From positions 47,096 to 111,095 of the forward strand of contig CAZGPG010000011.1 in the NCBI GenBank assembly GCA_964527735.1: a stretch of DNA of 64,000 nucleotides, in the 5' to 3' direction. The position numbers and the translations under genes were made by a program. A model generated the notes under the pieces. The model was not told the origin of the DNA and searched no databases. It worked only from the letters and a program-made list of their open reading frames with translations. Each line of letters starts with the position of its first letter. The stretch's first letter is position 1. Positions 25,683-34,343 of this stretch are shown in pieces. This DNA is from JBEBVQ01 sp964527735 (GTDB lineage: Bacteria; Bacteroidota; Bacteroidia; Chitinophagales; Chitinophagaceae).

Positions 25683-26831
25683 ATGCCCCTTGAATCTGCT
25701 GAAGAAAACAACAAATATGATTTACTTGTTGTGGGTGCCGGTCCCGTAGGGTGTGTGATTGCCGAACGTGCTGCTACGCAGCTTGGCTGGAAGATTTTGG
25801 TGATAGATAAAAGAAGCCACCTTGCCGGCAATTGTTATGATACACATCACGATTCCGGTGTATTGATCCATCAGTACGGGCCCCATTATTTCCGTACTAA
25901 CAAACAGGAACTGCTTGACTATCTGTCCCGGTTTACCGAATGGATACCGGGTAATTATATTGTCAAAAGTTCTGTTGCAGGTGAGCTGTTCCCATTTCCG
26001 ATCAATCTGGATACCTTACGGCAGTTTTTCAAAAAGCCGGAAATGACCGCCGAAGAGGCATTGCAATTACTTGAATCGCTCAGAGAGCCGGTGGAGCAAC
26101 CCGCCAACTCAGAAGAGTTTGTATTGTCACGTGTTGGGCGGGAATTGTATGAGGCCTTTTATCTTGGATATACCCGGAAGCAATGGGATATACACCCGCG
26201 CGATCTGGCGCCGTCGGTCTGCGGACGGATACCGGTACGGCTCAGTACTGATGACCGTTATGTGGATCATCAATTCCAGGTCACACCCGCCAATGGTTTT
26301 ACTGAGTTATTCACCCGTATGATCACGCACCCTGGCATTGAATTACGCCTGGATACGGATTTTCAAAGTGTAAAACATTCTGTTAAGCCACGGGTGGCAA
26401 CGATATATACCGGTCCTGTTGACGAATATTTCGATCATCGCTTCGGCAAATTACCCTGGCGCTCACTTGAATTTGAATTCAAAGAACTCGCTAAAGAATA
26501 CGAACAACCCTGCGTACAGATCAATTATCCCAATGATTTTGATTATACCCGTACGGTAGAAATAAAACACGTTACCGGGCAGCAGCATCCTCATACCGTC
26601 ATTTCTTATGAACGCCCGCGCGCAGAAGGGGATCCGTATTATCCGATACCTCGCGAAGACAACCAGGCATTATACGAGCAATACCGGGAGCTTGCGGTGC
26701 AGGAGACGGCGCAACATCATGTGTATTTCTGCGGTCGCCTCGCCGAGTATAAATACTATAATACTGACGAGGTTATTGAGCGTGCCTTACTCACCTTTAA
26801 TACTCTTAAAGAGCGGTATGGAAATAAATAA
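25683..26831 (+). CDS. glf: UDP-galactopyranose mutase
   Basis: A 382-residue flavoenzyme converting UDP-galactopyranose to UDP-galactofuranose. The N-terminal FAD-binding motif VVGAGPVGCVIAERAA is followed by DKRSHLAGNCYD, HQYGPHYFRTN (the substrate and flavin loop), the YTRKQWDIHPRDLAPSVCGRIPVR segment typical of Glf with DDRYVD, and a C-terminal EYKYYNTDEVIERAL. I chose ATG 25683, just before the Rossmann strand; the 23 codons upstream do not fit the family. The gene overlaps the following GT2 by 14 bp. Presence of glf implies a galactofuranose-containing polysaccharide or glycoconjugate; the neighbouring GT2 and GT-C genes are candidates for using it. Confidence 0.92.
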   Translation: MPLESAEENNKYDLLVVGAGPVGCVIAERAATQLGWKILVIDKRSHLAGNCYDTHHDSGVLIHQYGPHYFRTNKQELLDYLSRFTEWIPGNYIVKSSVAGELFPFPINLDTLRQFFKKPEMTAEEALQLLESLREPVEQPANSEEFVLSRVGRELYEAFYLGYTRKQWDIHPRDLAPSVCGRIPVRLSTDDRYVDHQFQVTPANGFTELFTRMITHPGIELRLDTDFQSVKHSVKPRVATIYTGPVDEYFDHRFGKLPWRSLEFEFKELAKEYEQPCVQINYPNDFDYTRTVEIKHVTGQQHPHTVISYERPRAEGDPYYPIPREDNQALYEQYRELAVQETAQHHVYFCGRLAEYKYYNTDEVIERALLTFNTLKERYGNK

Positions 26832-27519
26832 TCTCTGGGTGATCATGCCCGTGTACAATGAAGAAGAAGCGCTGGGTAATGTTATAGAAGAATGGCGCCG
26901 GGCATTGCAGGAAACGAAACTCCCGTATGTGTTTTGCATCCTGAACGATGGCTCAAAAGACAAATCATCAGACATATTGCGTGACTATGCAGCACGTTTC
27001 CCTGAAATCAAGCTGGTAGATAAATCCAACAGCGGACATGGGCAAACCTGTATCTATGGCTATAAGCTTGCTTTGGAGGCCGGCGCCGATTGGATATTCC
27101 AGATTGATTCGGACGGACAGTGTGCGCCGGAATTCTTCCCGGGATTACTGAAACATTGTCGTACGCACCGCGCGATTTTCGGATATCGCAGAACGAGAGA
27201 CGACGGTGCTAAACGTTGGATGATTTCCCGTTTTGTTGCCTTATTTACCTGGGTTGCCACCGGGCAATGGATACGGGACCCCAATGTGCCGTACCGCCTG
27301 ATGCATAAGGATCTGCTTGCTCCTGTTGCGGATCGTGTTCCGGATTATTTTCATCTTGCCAATATCTGCGTATCGGTAATGATCAACCGCCAGGAACGTA
27401 TCAAGTGGGCGCCCATTCATTTTCGGGACCGGAGCGGCGGATCTCCGAGTGTAAAAACATTCTCTTTCATAAAGCACGGTTTTACTTTATTCCGCCAGCT
27501 CCGGATGGCAAACAAATAA
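26818..27519 (+). CDS. Family 2 glycosyltransferase
   Basis: A 233-residue GT-A enzyme without membrane helices: WVIMPVYNEEEALGNVI, ILNDGSKDKS, the DxD-like IDSDGQCAPEFF and GYRRTRDDGAKRW, followed by VPYRLMHKDLL. It resembles dolichol-phosphate-mannose-synthase-like enzymes that load a polyprenyl-phosphate with a sugar. The ATG lies inside the end of glf (14-bp overlap), so the pair is translationally coupled. With the upstream GT-C enzyme this gives a plausible chain: the nucleotide sugar is attached to a lipid carrier, then transferred outside. The sugar itself is unknown. Confidence 0.88.
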   Translation: MEINNLWVIMPVYNEEEALGNVIEEWRRALQETKLPYVFCILNDGSKDKSSDILRDYAARFPEIKLVDKSNSGHGQTCIYGYKLALEAGADWIFQIDSDGQCAPEFFPGLLKHCRTHRAIFGYRRTRDDGAKRWMISRFVALFTWVATGQWIRDPNVPYRLMHKDLLAPVADRVPDYFHLANICVSVMINRQERIKWAPIHFRDRSGGSPSVKTFSFIKHGFTLFRQLRMANK

Positions 27520-27570
27520 GATATGCTTCCGCCACGATTTTACAAAGTGTTCCGGTAACATTTCAGCATA

Positions 27571-28794
27571 TTATTCTTCCACGTAGTTCAGATCCTTGCC
27601 GAACGTTTCTTCGCTCAGCAGCGCTGCAACAACAGCAATAATCATAGTAACCGCGCCGGTAATAATGGCCGCATCCAGGTAGCTGAATGCCGGCTGCAGC
27701 CCTTTGAACATAAGCGTCAGGAGCGGTAAGGTGCCACGAACCACATTCGGGACGGTGGTAGCTGCCGTAGCCCTCAGGTTGGTGCCGAACTGCTCGGCCG
27801 CCATCGTTACGAATATCGCCCAGAAGCCCACGCTGAAGCCTAATATGGCGCAATGAATGTACATCCCCTGCGCGGTGCCATTATGCTGTGTGAAGAACAG
27901 GTACATGGCAATAGCCGTGAATCCGTAAAAGATCAGCAATGCTTTCCTGCGGCTTTTTAAAAACTGGCTCAGCAGTCCGATTATTACATCCCCTACAGCC
28001 AGCGCGGCATAGGTGTACATCACTGCTTTACCCGGATCAACCTCCCCGGTCATGTTCATTTCTCTGGCGAAGGTATCCGAAAATGATACCAGGATGCCGA
28101 CTACAAACCAGGTCGGCGCTCCGATCAGTATGCTGAGCAAATACTTCCTGAATCGTTTTGCGTTATTGAAAAACTGCATCAGGTCGCCCTTTCTGACATT
28201 GCTGTGCCTGATAGTATTGAACATCCCGGATTCAAAAACCGATACACGCAGCAGCAGGAGGGAAAGCCCCAGGCCGCCGCCGATGAAGTAGCAGGTCGTC
28301 CAATGGAATTGTTCGGAAATAAAATAAGCCAGCACGGCGCCTGTGATCCCTATGCCTGCTACCATGGAGGTGGCAATGCCTCTCTTTTCTTTCGGCAATA
28401 GTTCGCTTACCAGCGTAATGCCGGCGCCAAGCTCGCCGGCCAGACCAATACCGGCAATAAAGCGGCACCAGCTATATTGCGTAACGTTTTCTACAAAACC
28501 GTTTGCAATATTAGCCACGGAGTATAACAATATCGAGCCGAACAAGACGCTCAGACGTCCTCTTTTGTCCCCCATAACGCCCCAGAGAATTCCCCCGATC
28601 AGGAGACCGAACATCTGGTAGCTGATAATGCTCATGCCTTCAGTAGCTATAGCCGCTTCCGTCAGGCCGAGATCACGTAAGCTTTCTACCCGTACAATAC
28701 TGAATAATAAAAGGTCGTATATGTCTACAAAATATCCAAGAGAAGCAACAATTACAGGAATGCTGAAGAGGGAAACTGTTTTGTTTTGATCCAT
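27571..28794 (-). CDS. MFS transporter (metabolite:H+ symporter-like)
   Basis: A 407-residue transporter with twelve predicted helices. MFS landmarks: FVDIYDLLLFSIV in helix 1, the loop 2-3 signature GVMGDKRGRLSVL, AGIGLAGELGAGITLVSELLPKEKRG in helices 4-5, and the second-half counterpart near SQFLKSRRKALLI. The GELGAG and LPKEKRG motifs are those of the sugar-porter and metabolite:H+ symporter branch. The substrate is unknown. It is convergent with the glycan genes and followed upstream (in its own 5' region) by a pair of inverted REP-like repeats. Single gene; length normal. Confidence 0.9.
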   Translation of the reverse strand: MDQNKTVSLFSIPVIVASLGYFVDIYDLLLFSIVRVESLRDLGLTEAAIATEGMSIISYQMFGLLIGGILWGVMGDKRGRLSVLFGSILLYSVANIANGFVENVTQYSWCRFIAGIGLAGELGAGITLVSELLPKEKRGIATSMVAGIGITGAVLAYFISEQFHWTTCYFIGGGLGLSLLLLRVSVFESGMFNTIRHSNVRKGDLMQFFNNAKRFRKYLLSILIGAPTWFVVGILVSFSDTFAREMNMTGEVDPGKAVMYTYAALAVGDVIIGLLSQFLKSRRKALLIFYGFTAIAMYLFFTQHNGTAQGMYIHCAILGFSVGFWAIFVTMAAEQFGTNLRATAATTVPNVVRGTLPLLTLMFKGLQPAFSYLDAAIITGAVTMIIAVVAALLSEETFGKDLNYVEE

Positions 28795-28860
28795 TTTCGG
28801 TTATATCTGCCGGCCAAAATACAAAGTGTTTTTTAAAAATACTATGTATTTTAATGCACT

Positions 28861-28936
28861 GTAGGGGCGAATTGCATTCGCCCGTGGGTGTCAATTGAAT
28901 TTTTAATGTACAGGGGCGAATGCAATTCGCCCCTAC
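28861..28936. repeat. Pair of inverted REP-like elements (GTAGGGGCGAAT type)
   Basis: Two copies of GTAGGGGCGAATTGCATTCG plus CCC (28861-28883, and inverted at 28914-28936) face each other across about 30 bp, so the whole unit begins GTAG and ends CTAC. Each copy is itself a hairpin (GGGCGAAT/ATTCGCCC). The layout equals a REP pair. The right-hand copy supplies the TAG stop of the GlxA-type gene. Confidence 0.8.
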
Positions 28937-29931
28937 CCGTGTACGTCTGTATGTTCCAGTTCAATTGTTTTTTTCCGGTAAAATTTTTCCCGGTATTCGG
29001 TCGGTGTCATTCCGGTATGCTTCCGGAACTGCTGTCGAAATGCTTTCAGGTCATTATAACCGGTTAGCATCATCACATCGGATATGCTCCGGTCTGTCTG
29101 CTCCAGGGTCGTTTTGGCTGCTTCTATCCGGGTCTTCTGCAGGTACTCGATAGGTGTAATGCCGGTAGCCGCTTTAAAGCGCCGGGCCAGGTTACGGCGG
29201 CTTGCAGGGATTTCGGTCATCAGTTCTTCTACAGTACCGGCTTTGTCAAAATGATTTTCTATACGGCGCTGCAGGTCGATCACTAATGCATCGTGGTGGT
29301 GCATTACCGGACGGAATGTGCTGAAGTAAGTCTGCTGCTCCCGGTTCATATCAATGGCAAAATATTTGGCCGTCCGGATGGCAACAGCGTGTCCGCAATA
29401 TTTTTCGAGGAGGCGCAGCATCAGATGAAAGCTGTTGGTGGCGCCGCCGCTGGTGTATATTCCCTGAGCGGATGTCGAGACTTCGCCGGGTTTGAGCTGC
29501 ACATCCGGGAATGTCATTGCAAAAATATCAGCCGCCTGTACATGTGTGGTAGCTGGTTTTTTATCGAGCAGCCCGGTAGCCGCCAACAGAAAGGCGCCGG
29601 TACAAAAGCTGGCGATCTCCGCTCCCCGCTGTCGCTGCATATGGAGCCAGGGAATGAACGATTTATTGTCTGATAAAGCTGCCGCTATATCCTGTGGTGC
29701 AAATGCAGGGATCAGGATGAGGTCTAATCCCGGTGCATTATCGGGCGTGTATGCGTCATGTGCAGAATAAACGTTCCGGACAGCATCGGGAAGATGTACA
29801 TACGAAATATTGAAAAAGGGCGTTTTGCGTTCAGTTTCATAAAGCTGATTCACAGATTCAAAAACATCCAGGATAGCGGCAACGCTTAAAAGACGATGTC
29901 CTTGTGTGAGTAAGATACCGAGTTGTACCAT
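28933..29931 (-). CDS. GlxA-type AraC family regulator with DJ-1/PfpI domain
   Basis: A 332-residue transcription factor. Residues about 1-170 form a DJ-1/PfpI class I amidotransferase-like domain with the nucleophile-elbow Cys in EIASFCTGAFLLAATGLL and the following TTHVQAADIF; residues about 220-325 form an AraC-type double helix-turn-helix (SRRNLARRFKAATGITPIEYLQKTRI and MLTGYNDLKAFRQQFRKHTGMTPTEYR). Family members sense small metabolites, sometimes nicotinate or amine related; the ligand is unknown. I start at ATG 29931, where the conserved MVQLGILLTQGHR begins; a start nine codons earlier is possible. The TAG stop is the TAG of a REP-like GTAG, so the C-terminus VHG may have been set by that insertion. 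Confidence 0.88.
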   Translation of the reverse strand: MVQLGILLTQGHRLLSVAAILDVFESVNQLYETERKTPFFNISYVHLPDAVRNVYSAHDAYTPDNAPGLDLILIPAFAPQDIAAALSDNKSFIPWLHMQRQRGAEIASFCTGAFLLAATGLLDKKPATTHVQAADIFAMTFPDVQLKPGEVSTSAQGIYTSGGATNSFHLMLRLLEKYCGHAVAIRTAKYFAIDMNREQQTYFSTFRPVMHHHDALVIDLQRRIENHFDKAGTVEELMTEIPASRRNLARRFKAATGITPIEYLQKTRIEAAKTTLEQTDRSISDVMMLTGYNDLKAFRQQFRKHTGMTPTEYREKFYRKKTIELEHTDVHG

Positions 29932-30007
29932 TTTTCTTTTTTGATAATATTGGCACAAAAATAGGATCGTATTTATTAGTTTTCTTTAAAAAATCAATCT
30001 TATGAGA

Positions 30008-30028
30008 TGCAGGCTTTCTAAGCCTGCA
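30008..30028 (-). terminator. Hairpin downstream of the T9SS type B gene
   Basis: A 9-bp stem (TGCAGGCTT / AAGCCTGCA) with a 3-nt loop, about 80 bp after the minus-strand gene at 30106. It lacks a T-tract, so it is only a possible terminator or mRNA end. Confidence 0.4.
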
Positions 30029-30105
30029 GCAAATTAATAACTGCAGGATACTATTTAGATTTGGTGAAAGATATACCGGATAACGGCCAGGTTGCCGTAT
30101 CGTCA

Positions 30106-32976
30106 TCAACGTAACAGATGAAAAGAGCCTTTCTTCTTATAGGATTGCTCACCGATCCGGTATGTCAGCAGATATACATAAGTACCTACCATAGCATCTG
30201 TCTCTTTATATCTGCCGTTCCATCCATGATATTTGTCGTGTGTGTGGAAAATCTTTTCTCCCCAACGATTGTAAATTGACCATTGAAAGTCCTGTAATCT
30301 GCCAAGGTCACCCAGCGCTCTGAATATGTCATTCAAGCCATCGCCATTAGGTGTAAACACATTGGGAATCCATATACCACAAAATTCCGGAATTATGCTT
30401 ATTGTATCGGTATCTGAACCACAAGGATTGACTGCCGTTACGATGTATGTACCGTTCAGGCCTGTACGTGAAAATCCAACATAACCGTCGGACCATATTA
30501 AAGAATCTGCATGAGCATGGACAGGTGTCATAAGAAATACAGCATCTTCACATATGGTGGTGTCCGAACCAAGAGATACTACCGGTAATGAGGCCGCAGT
30601 TACTAATATACTGTCTTCGGCCGAACAACCATATTCCGTTGTAATCGTAACATGGTACCAACCAGCCTGCTCCAGGGATATACGAGCTGTTGTTTCACCC
30701 GTATTCCAGGCATAAGTGCTGTTGTCGTCATGAGTAGCATCCAGGGTAATGGTTTGTCCGGGACATATAGAACGATCATCACCCAGATCTGCCTCCGGAG
30801 CAGGAAACGCTGTTATGCTGATCGTATCCCGGACGATACAACCCAATAAATTGACAGACAGTATGTAGGTATCTGTCGCACTAACGTATATATACGGAGT
30901 GGTTGCTCCCGTGCTCCAGGCATGACTTGCCCCTGGAATACTGTCTCCAATACGCAGTGGAAACTGAGCGCATATGCTACTGTCTGCACCAATATAGACA
31001 GCAGGGTCGGGTATAGCTGTTACGACAATAGTATCTGCGGATTTGCAATCATTCCTTTCAACCTCCAGCCAGTAGGTACCACTCTCAGTCACTATCATTT
31101 CATCTGCCGCCCCCCTATTGCTCCAACGGTACAGACTGCCGGACGGTTGCAGAGTACGTAAGGTCACCGGCAAAGCGCTTTCACACAAATTGGTATCAGG
31201 GCCAAGATCAACTACAGGAACAGGTTTAACCGTTACTTCAATCGTGTCTGTAGCGGAACAGCCCTCATCTGTAACACGGAGATAATATCGGCCGGAGTGG
31301 TTTACGGTAATACCCGGAGTCGTTGCGCCTGTATTCCACAGATACCTGGGATTGATATAGGTGCCTGTATTGGGAAGCGATATCATATCACCTGCACAAA
31401 TTAAGGTGTCGGAGCCGAGATCCACAACAGGTGTGGATGAAAATCCAACCTGTACAGTATCTGATGAGCTACACAAAATACCTGACAGCAGAACGGAGTA
31501 CTGGCCTGTACTTGTCACTGTTATCGCTGGTGTTGTTTCACCAGTATTCCATAAATAAGCTGTAGCTCCGGCCTGTGTAGCGTCAAGCGTGTAAGAAGCC
31601 ACATCGCACAGTACTGTATCCGGCCCCAAAAAATTATGAGTCCCCGGCAGAACTACCACTTTTTTACAGAAAGCAAAGGGGGCTTTTTGATCACCCTGAT
31701 CACAATAAACGGTTACATCATATACCCCGGGTGTAGAAAAAGTGTATGTTATGGAGGGGTCATAATGATTAATAACTGCATTTCCGGAGGGAATATGTAA
31801 AAGGGGGAAACGGAAAATATTTGCACTGGTCAGGTTCGAAAAATTACCAGTCATAAGCCAGAGCGTATCACGATACCAATAAGGCTTATACATCTGGGTA
31901 GACATATTTGACGAACCATATACCTGACCCAAAAAACGTGATGTCGGGACATTTGAAATATCGTTATTGAAATCCAGGGCATTTACGGTTCCGTTCTCAT
32001 TCAATTGAACAGCAAAAAAGGTATCACAGCTTTTAGCAGTAGTTATGGCTCTGGGCTTATTTAGTCCATTAATAACACCCAGGTTAGTCAATGCAGGATT
32101 ATTATTTTTCAGGTTAGTTCCAAAGTCGTAACGTGCCAGTGAGTTACCATGTACACCGTAATAGTTAGCTACCAGCATATGCCAGTTGCCGCGATCTTCG
32201 TGCAATGTAAAATAATAGCATTCACTCAATAGGTTATTGTTTGGCAAAACAGTTACCGAAGGTACATTAGTGATTGAGGACCCGAAATCAAAACGATGGA
32301 TATAGTTGGTATTAAGTACGCTTCCCGACCACCACGCCCGACCGGTATTTCCACAAAAACCGATCCACTCATTATTAAACTTAAGCATAGTCAGCTGCAT
32401 ACCATATTCCATGACACTACTGAAGCTCATTCTCACCGCATTAGGTGCATTATTGGTTATTGAAGTGCCAAACTCCACTCTGATTACGGCATCTTTGTCT
32501 ATAATAAAGCCATACCACTGCCCATTATCCTTAATAATCTCTATGGTTTCCATATTCGGTTGCGATGGTACGATGGACGTGATGGCTCCTCCAAGGTTCC
32601 CCAGATTTGTAATGGTAGGCGTACCATTTGGGTTGGCTCCAAAATCGAGCCTTTGCAGGGAGAAGTTCCGGGCGCTGGTAACAAAACCATGGTAATTTCC
32701 ATTATCATAAGCCATTGCCACACTCCCAATTGTGGAAAACATGCCGGTAGGTCCCGATCCGATAATTCCGGTGCCAGGTACAGGAATAGCAGTTGAGAGG
32801 ATAGGAGTCATGCTGGGCGTACCAAATTCCCAGGCATATGTAATGTGATTGATATAAGTGGTGTCAATCGTAAATAGTACCGTTTCATTTGCACATATTG
32901 TATCCCGGCTTATAATAGCCTGGCCTTTGGCTTGGTATGTCCATAAATATAAAATAAACAGAATAAAAAAACGCAT
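30106..32976 (-). CDS. Large secreted protein with Ig-like modules and T9SS type B (CHU) C-terminus
   Basis: A 956-residue exported protein. The signal peptide (about 1-19) is followed by a propeller-like N-terminal half (about 30-430) with repeated NWHMLVANYYG-type blades, a PKD-like segment, then about six Ig-like or SprB-like repeats of the pattern VDLGSDTLICAGDMISL...YLWNTGATTPGITVNHSG. The C-terminal gliding-motility-associated domain begins WIPNVFTPNGDGLNDIFRA, continues YNRWGEKIFHTHDKYHGWNG and ends SYKKKGSFHLLR. This is the type B sorting signal of the type IX system. It is probably a cell-surface adhesin or sensor; the ligand is unknown. It is the largest gene in the window, transcribed alone. 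Confidence 0.88.
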   Translation of the reverse strand: MRFFILFILYLWTYQAKGQAIISRDTICANETVLFTIDTTYINHITYAWEFGTPSMTPILSTAIPVPGTGIIGSGPTGMFSTIGSVAMAYDNGNYHGFVTSARNFSLQRLDFGANPNGTPTITNLGNLGGAITSIVPSQPNMETIEIIKDNGQWYGFIIDKDAVIRVEFGTSITNNAPNAVRMSFSSVMEYGMQLTMLKFNNEWIGFCGNTGRAWWSGSVLNTNYIHRFDFGSSITNVPSVTVLPNNNLLSECYYFTLHEDRGNWHMLVANYYGVHGNSLARYDFGTNLKNNNPALTNLGVINGLNKPRAITTAKSCDTFFAVQLNENGTVNALDFNNDISNVPTSRFLGQVYGSSNMSTQMYKPYWYRDTLWLMTGNFSNLTSANIFRFPLLHIPSGNAVINHYDPSITYTFSTPGVYDVTVYCDQGDQKAPFAFCKKVVVLPGTHNFLGPDTVLCDVASYTLDATQAGATAYLWNTGETTPAITVTSTGQYSVLLSGILCSSSDTVQVGFSSTPVVDLGSDTLICAGDMISLPNTGTYINPRYLWNTGATTPGITVNHSGRYYLRVTDEGCSATDTIEVTVKPVPVVDLGPDTNLCESALPVTLRTLQPSGSLYRWSNRGAADEMIVTESGTYWLEVERNDCKSADTIVVTAIPDPAVYIGADSSICAQFPLRIGDSIPGASHAWSTGATTPYIYVSATDTYILSVNLLGCIVRDTISITAFPAPEADLGDDRSICPGQTITLDATHDDNSTYAWNTGETTARISLEQAGWYHVTITTEYGCSAEDSILVTAASLPVVSLGSDTTICEDAVFLMTPVHAHADSLIWSDGYVGFSRTGLNGTYIVTAVNPCGSDTDTISIIPEFCGIWIPNVFTPNGDGLNDIFRALGDLGRLQDFQWSIYNRWGEKIFHTHDKYHGWNGRYKETDAMVGTYVYLLTYRIGEQSYKKKGSFHLLR

Positions 32977-33287
32977 GTAATTATAATTAATTATTTTGTA
33001 TTTTACTTTTATTCAACTAAATAAAACAGATTTTGAATACAAGTAAATCGGCTTTAATGGAATATTAAATGCACAATGTGCTTATTTAAATAATGTTTTA
33101 TGCACGTTGCAATAAAGCCTTGGCTGTCCCAAATACCCCGTATAAATGGCTGTTTCTGCAATCAGGCGCTATATTTTGAAGAACTAATTTTGCAATTAGC
33201 AATAAAGCTATGACAATTCTTATAAAGAATCACATCATAGCATCTCTATTCTTTCATCGTTACTGAAGAAAATAAATAATACTCCTG
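32977..33287. promoter_or_regulatory. A/T-rich divergent intergenic region
   Basis: A 311-bp stretch between the divergent type B cargo gene and the small HMA-like gene. TAATTTTG at 33185-33192 fits a -7 element for the plus strand, though 95 bp before the ATG, and overlaps a short palindrome CTAATT/AATTAG. Nothing else is recognisable. Confidence 0.35.
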
Positions 33288-33506
33288 ATGTTAAGTGAGG
33301 TTGCGGTATTCAGTACCAATGTTATTGATACCGGTCAGTCGGAGCTGCTGACTATGCAGTTGCAGCAACAATTCCCTGGCAGCAGGATCAGCTTTGATCT
33401 TGAGGATTGTGATAAGGTGTTACGGGTAGAAGGGAAGGATGTTGATCCCGCGGAGATCATCCGCCAGCTGCATACGACGGGATATAGGTGTGAGGAGATG
33501 TTATAA
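33288..33506 (+). CDS. Small HMA-like (ferredoxin-fold) protein without CxxC
   Basis: A 72-residue protein resembling heavy-metal-associated domains in size and pattern: a first strand EVAVFSTNV, helix 1 QSELLTMQLQQQFPG, strands RISFDLEDCDKVLRVEG and a last helix PAEIIRQLHTTGYRCEEM. The metal-binding CxxC loop of true HMA domains is replaced by NVIDTG, so metal binding in the classical way is unlikely. Similar short proteins occur in Bacteroidota, with unknown function. It ends 11 bp from the end of the truncated convergent cardiolipin synthase gene. Confidence 0.65.
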   Translation: MLSEVAVFSTNVIDTGQSELLTMQLQQQFPGSRISFDLEDCDKVLRVEGKDVDPAEIIRQLHTTGYRCEEML

Positions 33507-33517
33507 CAGTAAAACAC

Positions 33518-34270
33518 CTATTGACAAACCTGGAGATGGTTGATCCCGCCCACGAATGCAATGTATCCGTCGATGACGATTATTTTCCTGTGATTACGGT
33601 AATTGAGCCGGTTGGCCAATGCGATAAAAATGATCTTGTGGAACGGGAATACCTTTACACCGGCCTCTTTCAGCCGGCGTACCATTTTCTTACGGATGGA
33701 GCGGCTCCCGAAATCGTCGTATATAAAACGTACATCCACCCCTTCTTTGGCTTTCCGGATCAATACTTGTTCGATGGCTCTGCCCGTTTCATCATCCTCA
33801 TAAATATAGTATTCGAGATGAATGTGGTTTTGAGCCTGCTCCAATGCACGCAGCACTTCGGCAAATTTTTGTTCGCCGTTTACCAGCAGACTTACGGCAT
33901 TGTTGCCGGTCAGTACGCTCTGGCTGTCTTTGGCCAGCATGTAAGCCAGCTCTCTGTTGCTTTGAAGAAACGCACTGCTTTTTTCAAAAGTACGTTTGGA
34001 ATGGCTGAAAATATCCGCCCTTAATTGCTGAGCCAGCTCGTCATCATCTGTCAGCTTTTTACTGTAGATTTTTCGCTTGCGGTAATTGATACCGAAAGAA
34101 AAATAAATCAGAATGCCTGCCAGCGGAAGGAAAATAACAAGCAGCATATACGCTAATGTTTTGCTGCTGCTGCGGGTATCGTAGATAATGCGCAGGCAAA
34201 CCACTACAAGCACCGCTATGTAAAGGATCTCGTAAATGATCAGCCAGTATGTCTGAGTAAAAGAAAGCAT
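33518..34270 (-). pseudogene. 3'-truncated cardiolipin synthase
   Basis: A 250-residue product matching the first half of a cardiolipin synthase of the phospholipase D superfamily. Two N-terminal membrane helices (about 8-28 and 38-60, with FLPLAGILIYFSFG) are followed by the linker and the first HKD domain, YRNHRKIIVIDGYIAFVGGIN. Normal enzymes have about 480 residues and a second HKD motif, needed for catalysis. Here the family sequence stops right after GGIN; eight unrelated codons follow, then a stop. No remnant of the second half is seen in any frame of the next 230 bp. A deletion next to the HMA-like gene probably removed it. The product may be inactive or dimerise. Confidence 0.75.
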
Positions 34271-34343
34271 AACCGGGGAACGTGCTGTTTATTGTAATAC
34301 CGACTACGATACGCACGAACAAAGGTATGCATGAAAGATCAAC

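Noticed and set aside
33185..33199. CTAATTTTGCAATTAG palindrome as a regulator site
   Set aside because: Short A/T-rich palindrome in an A/T-rich spacer; chance occurrence is likely.
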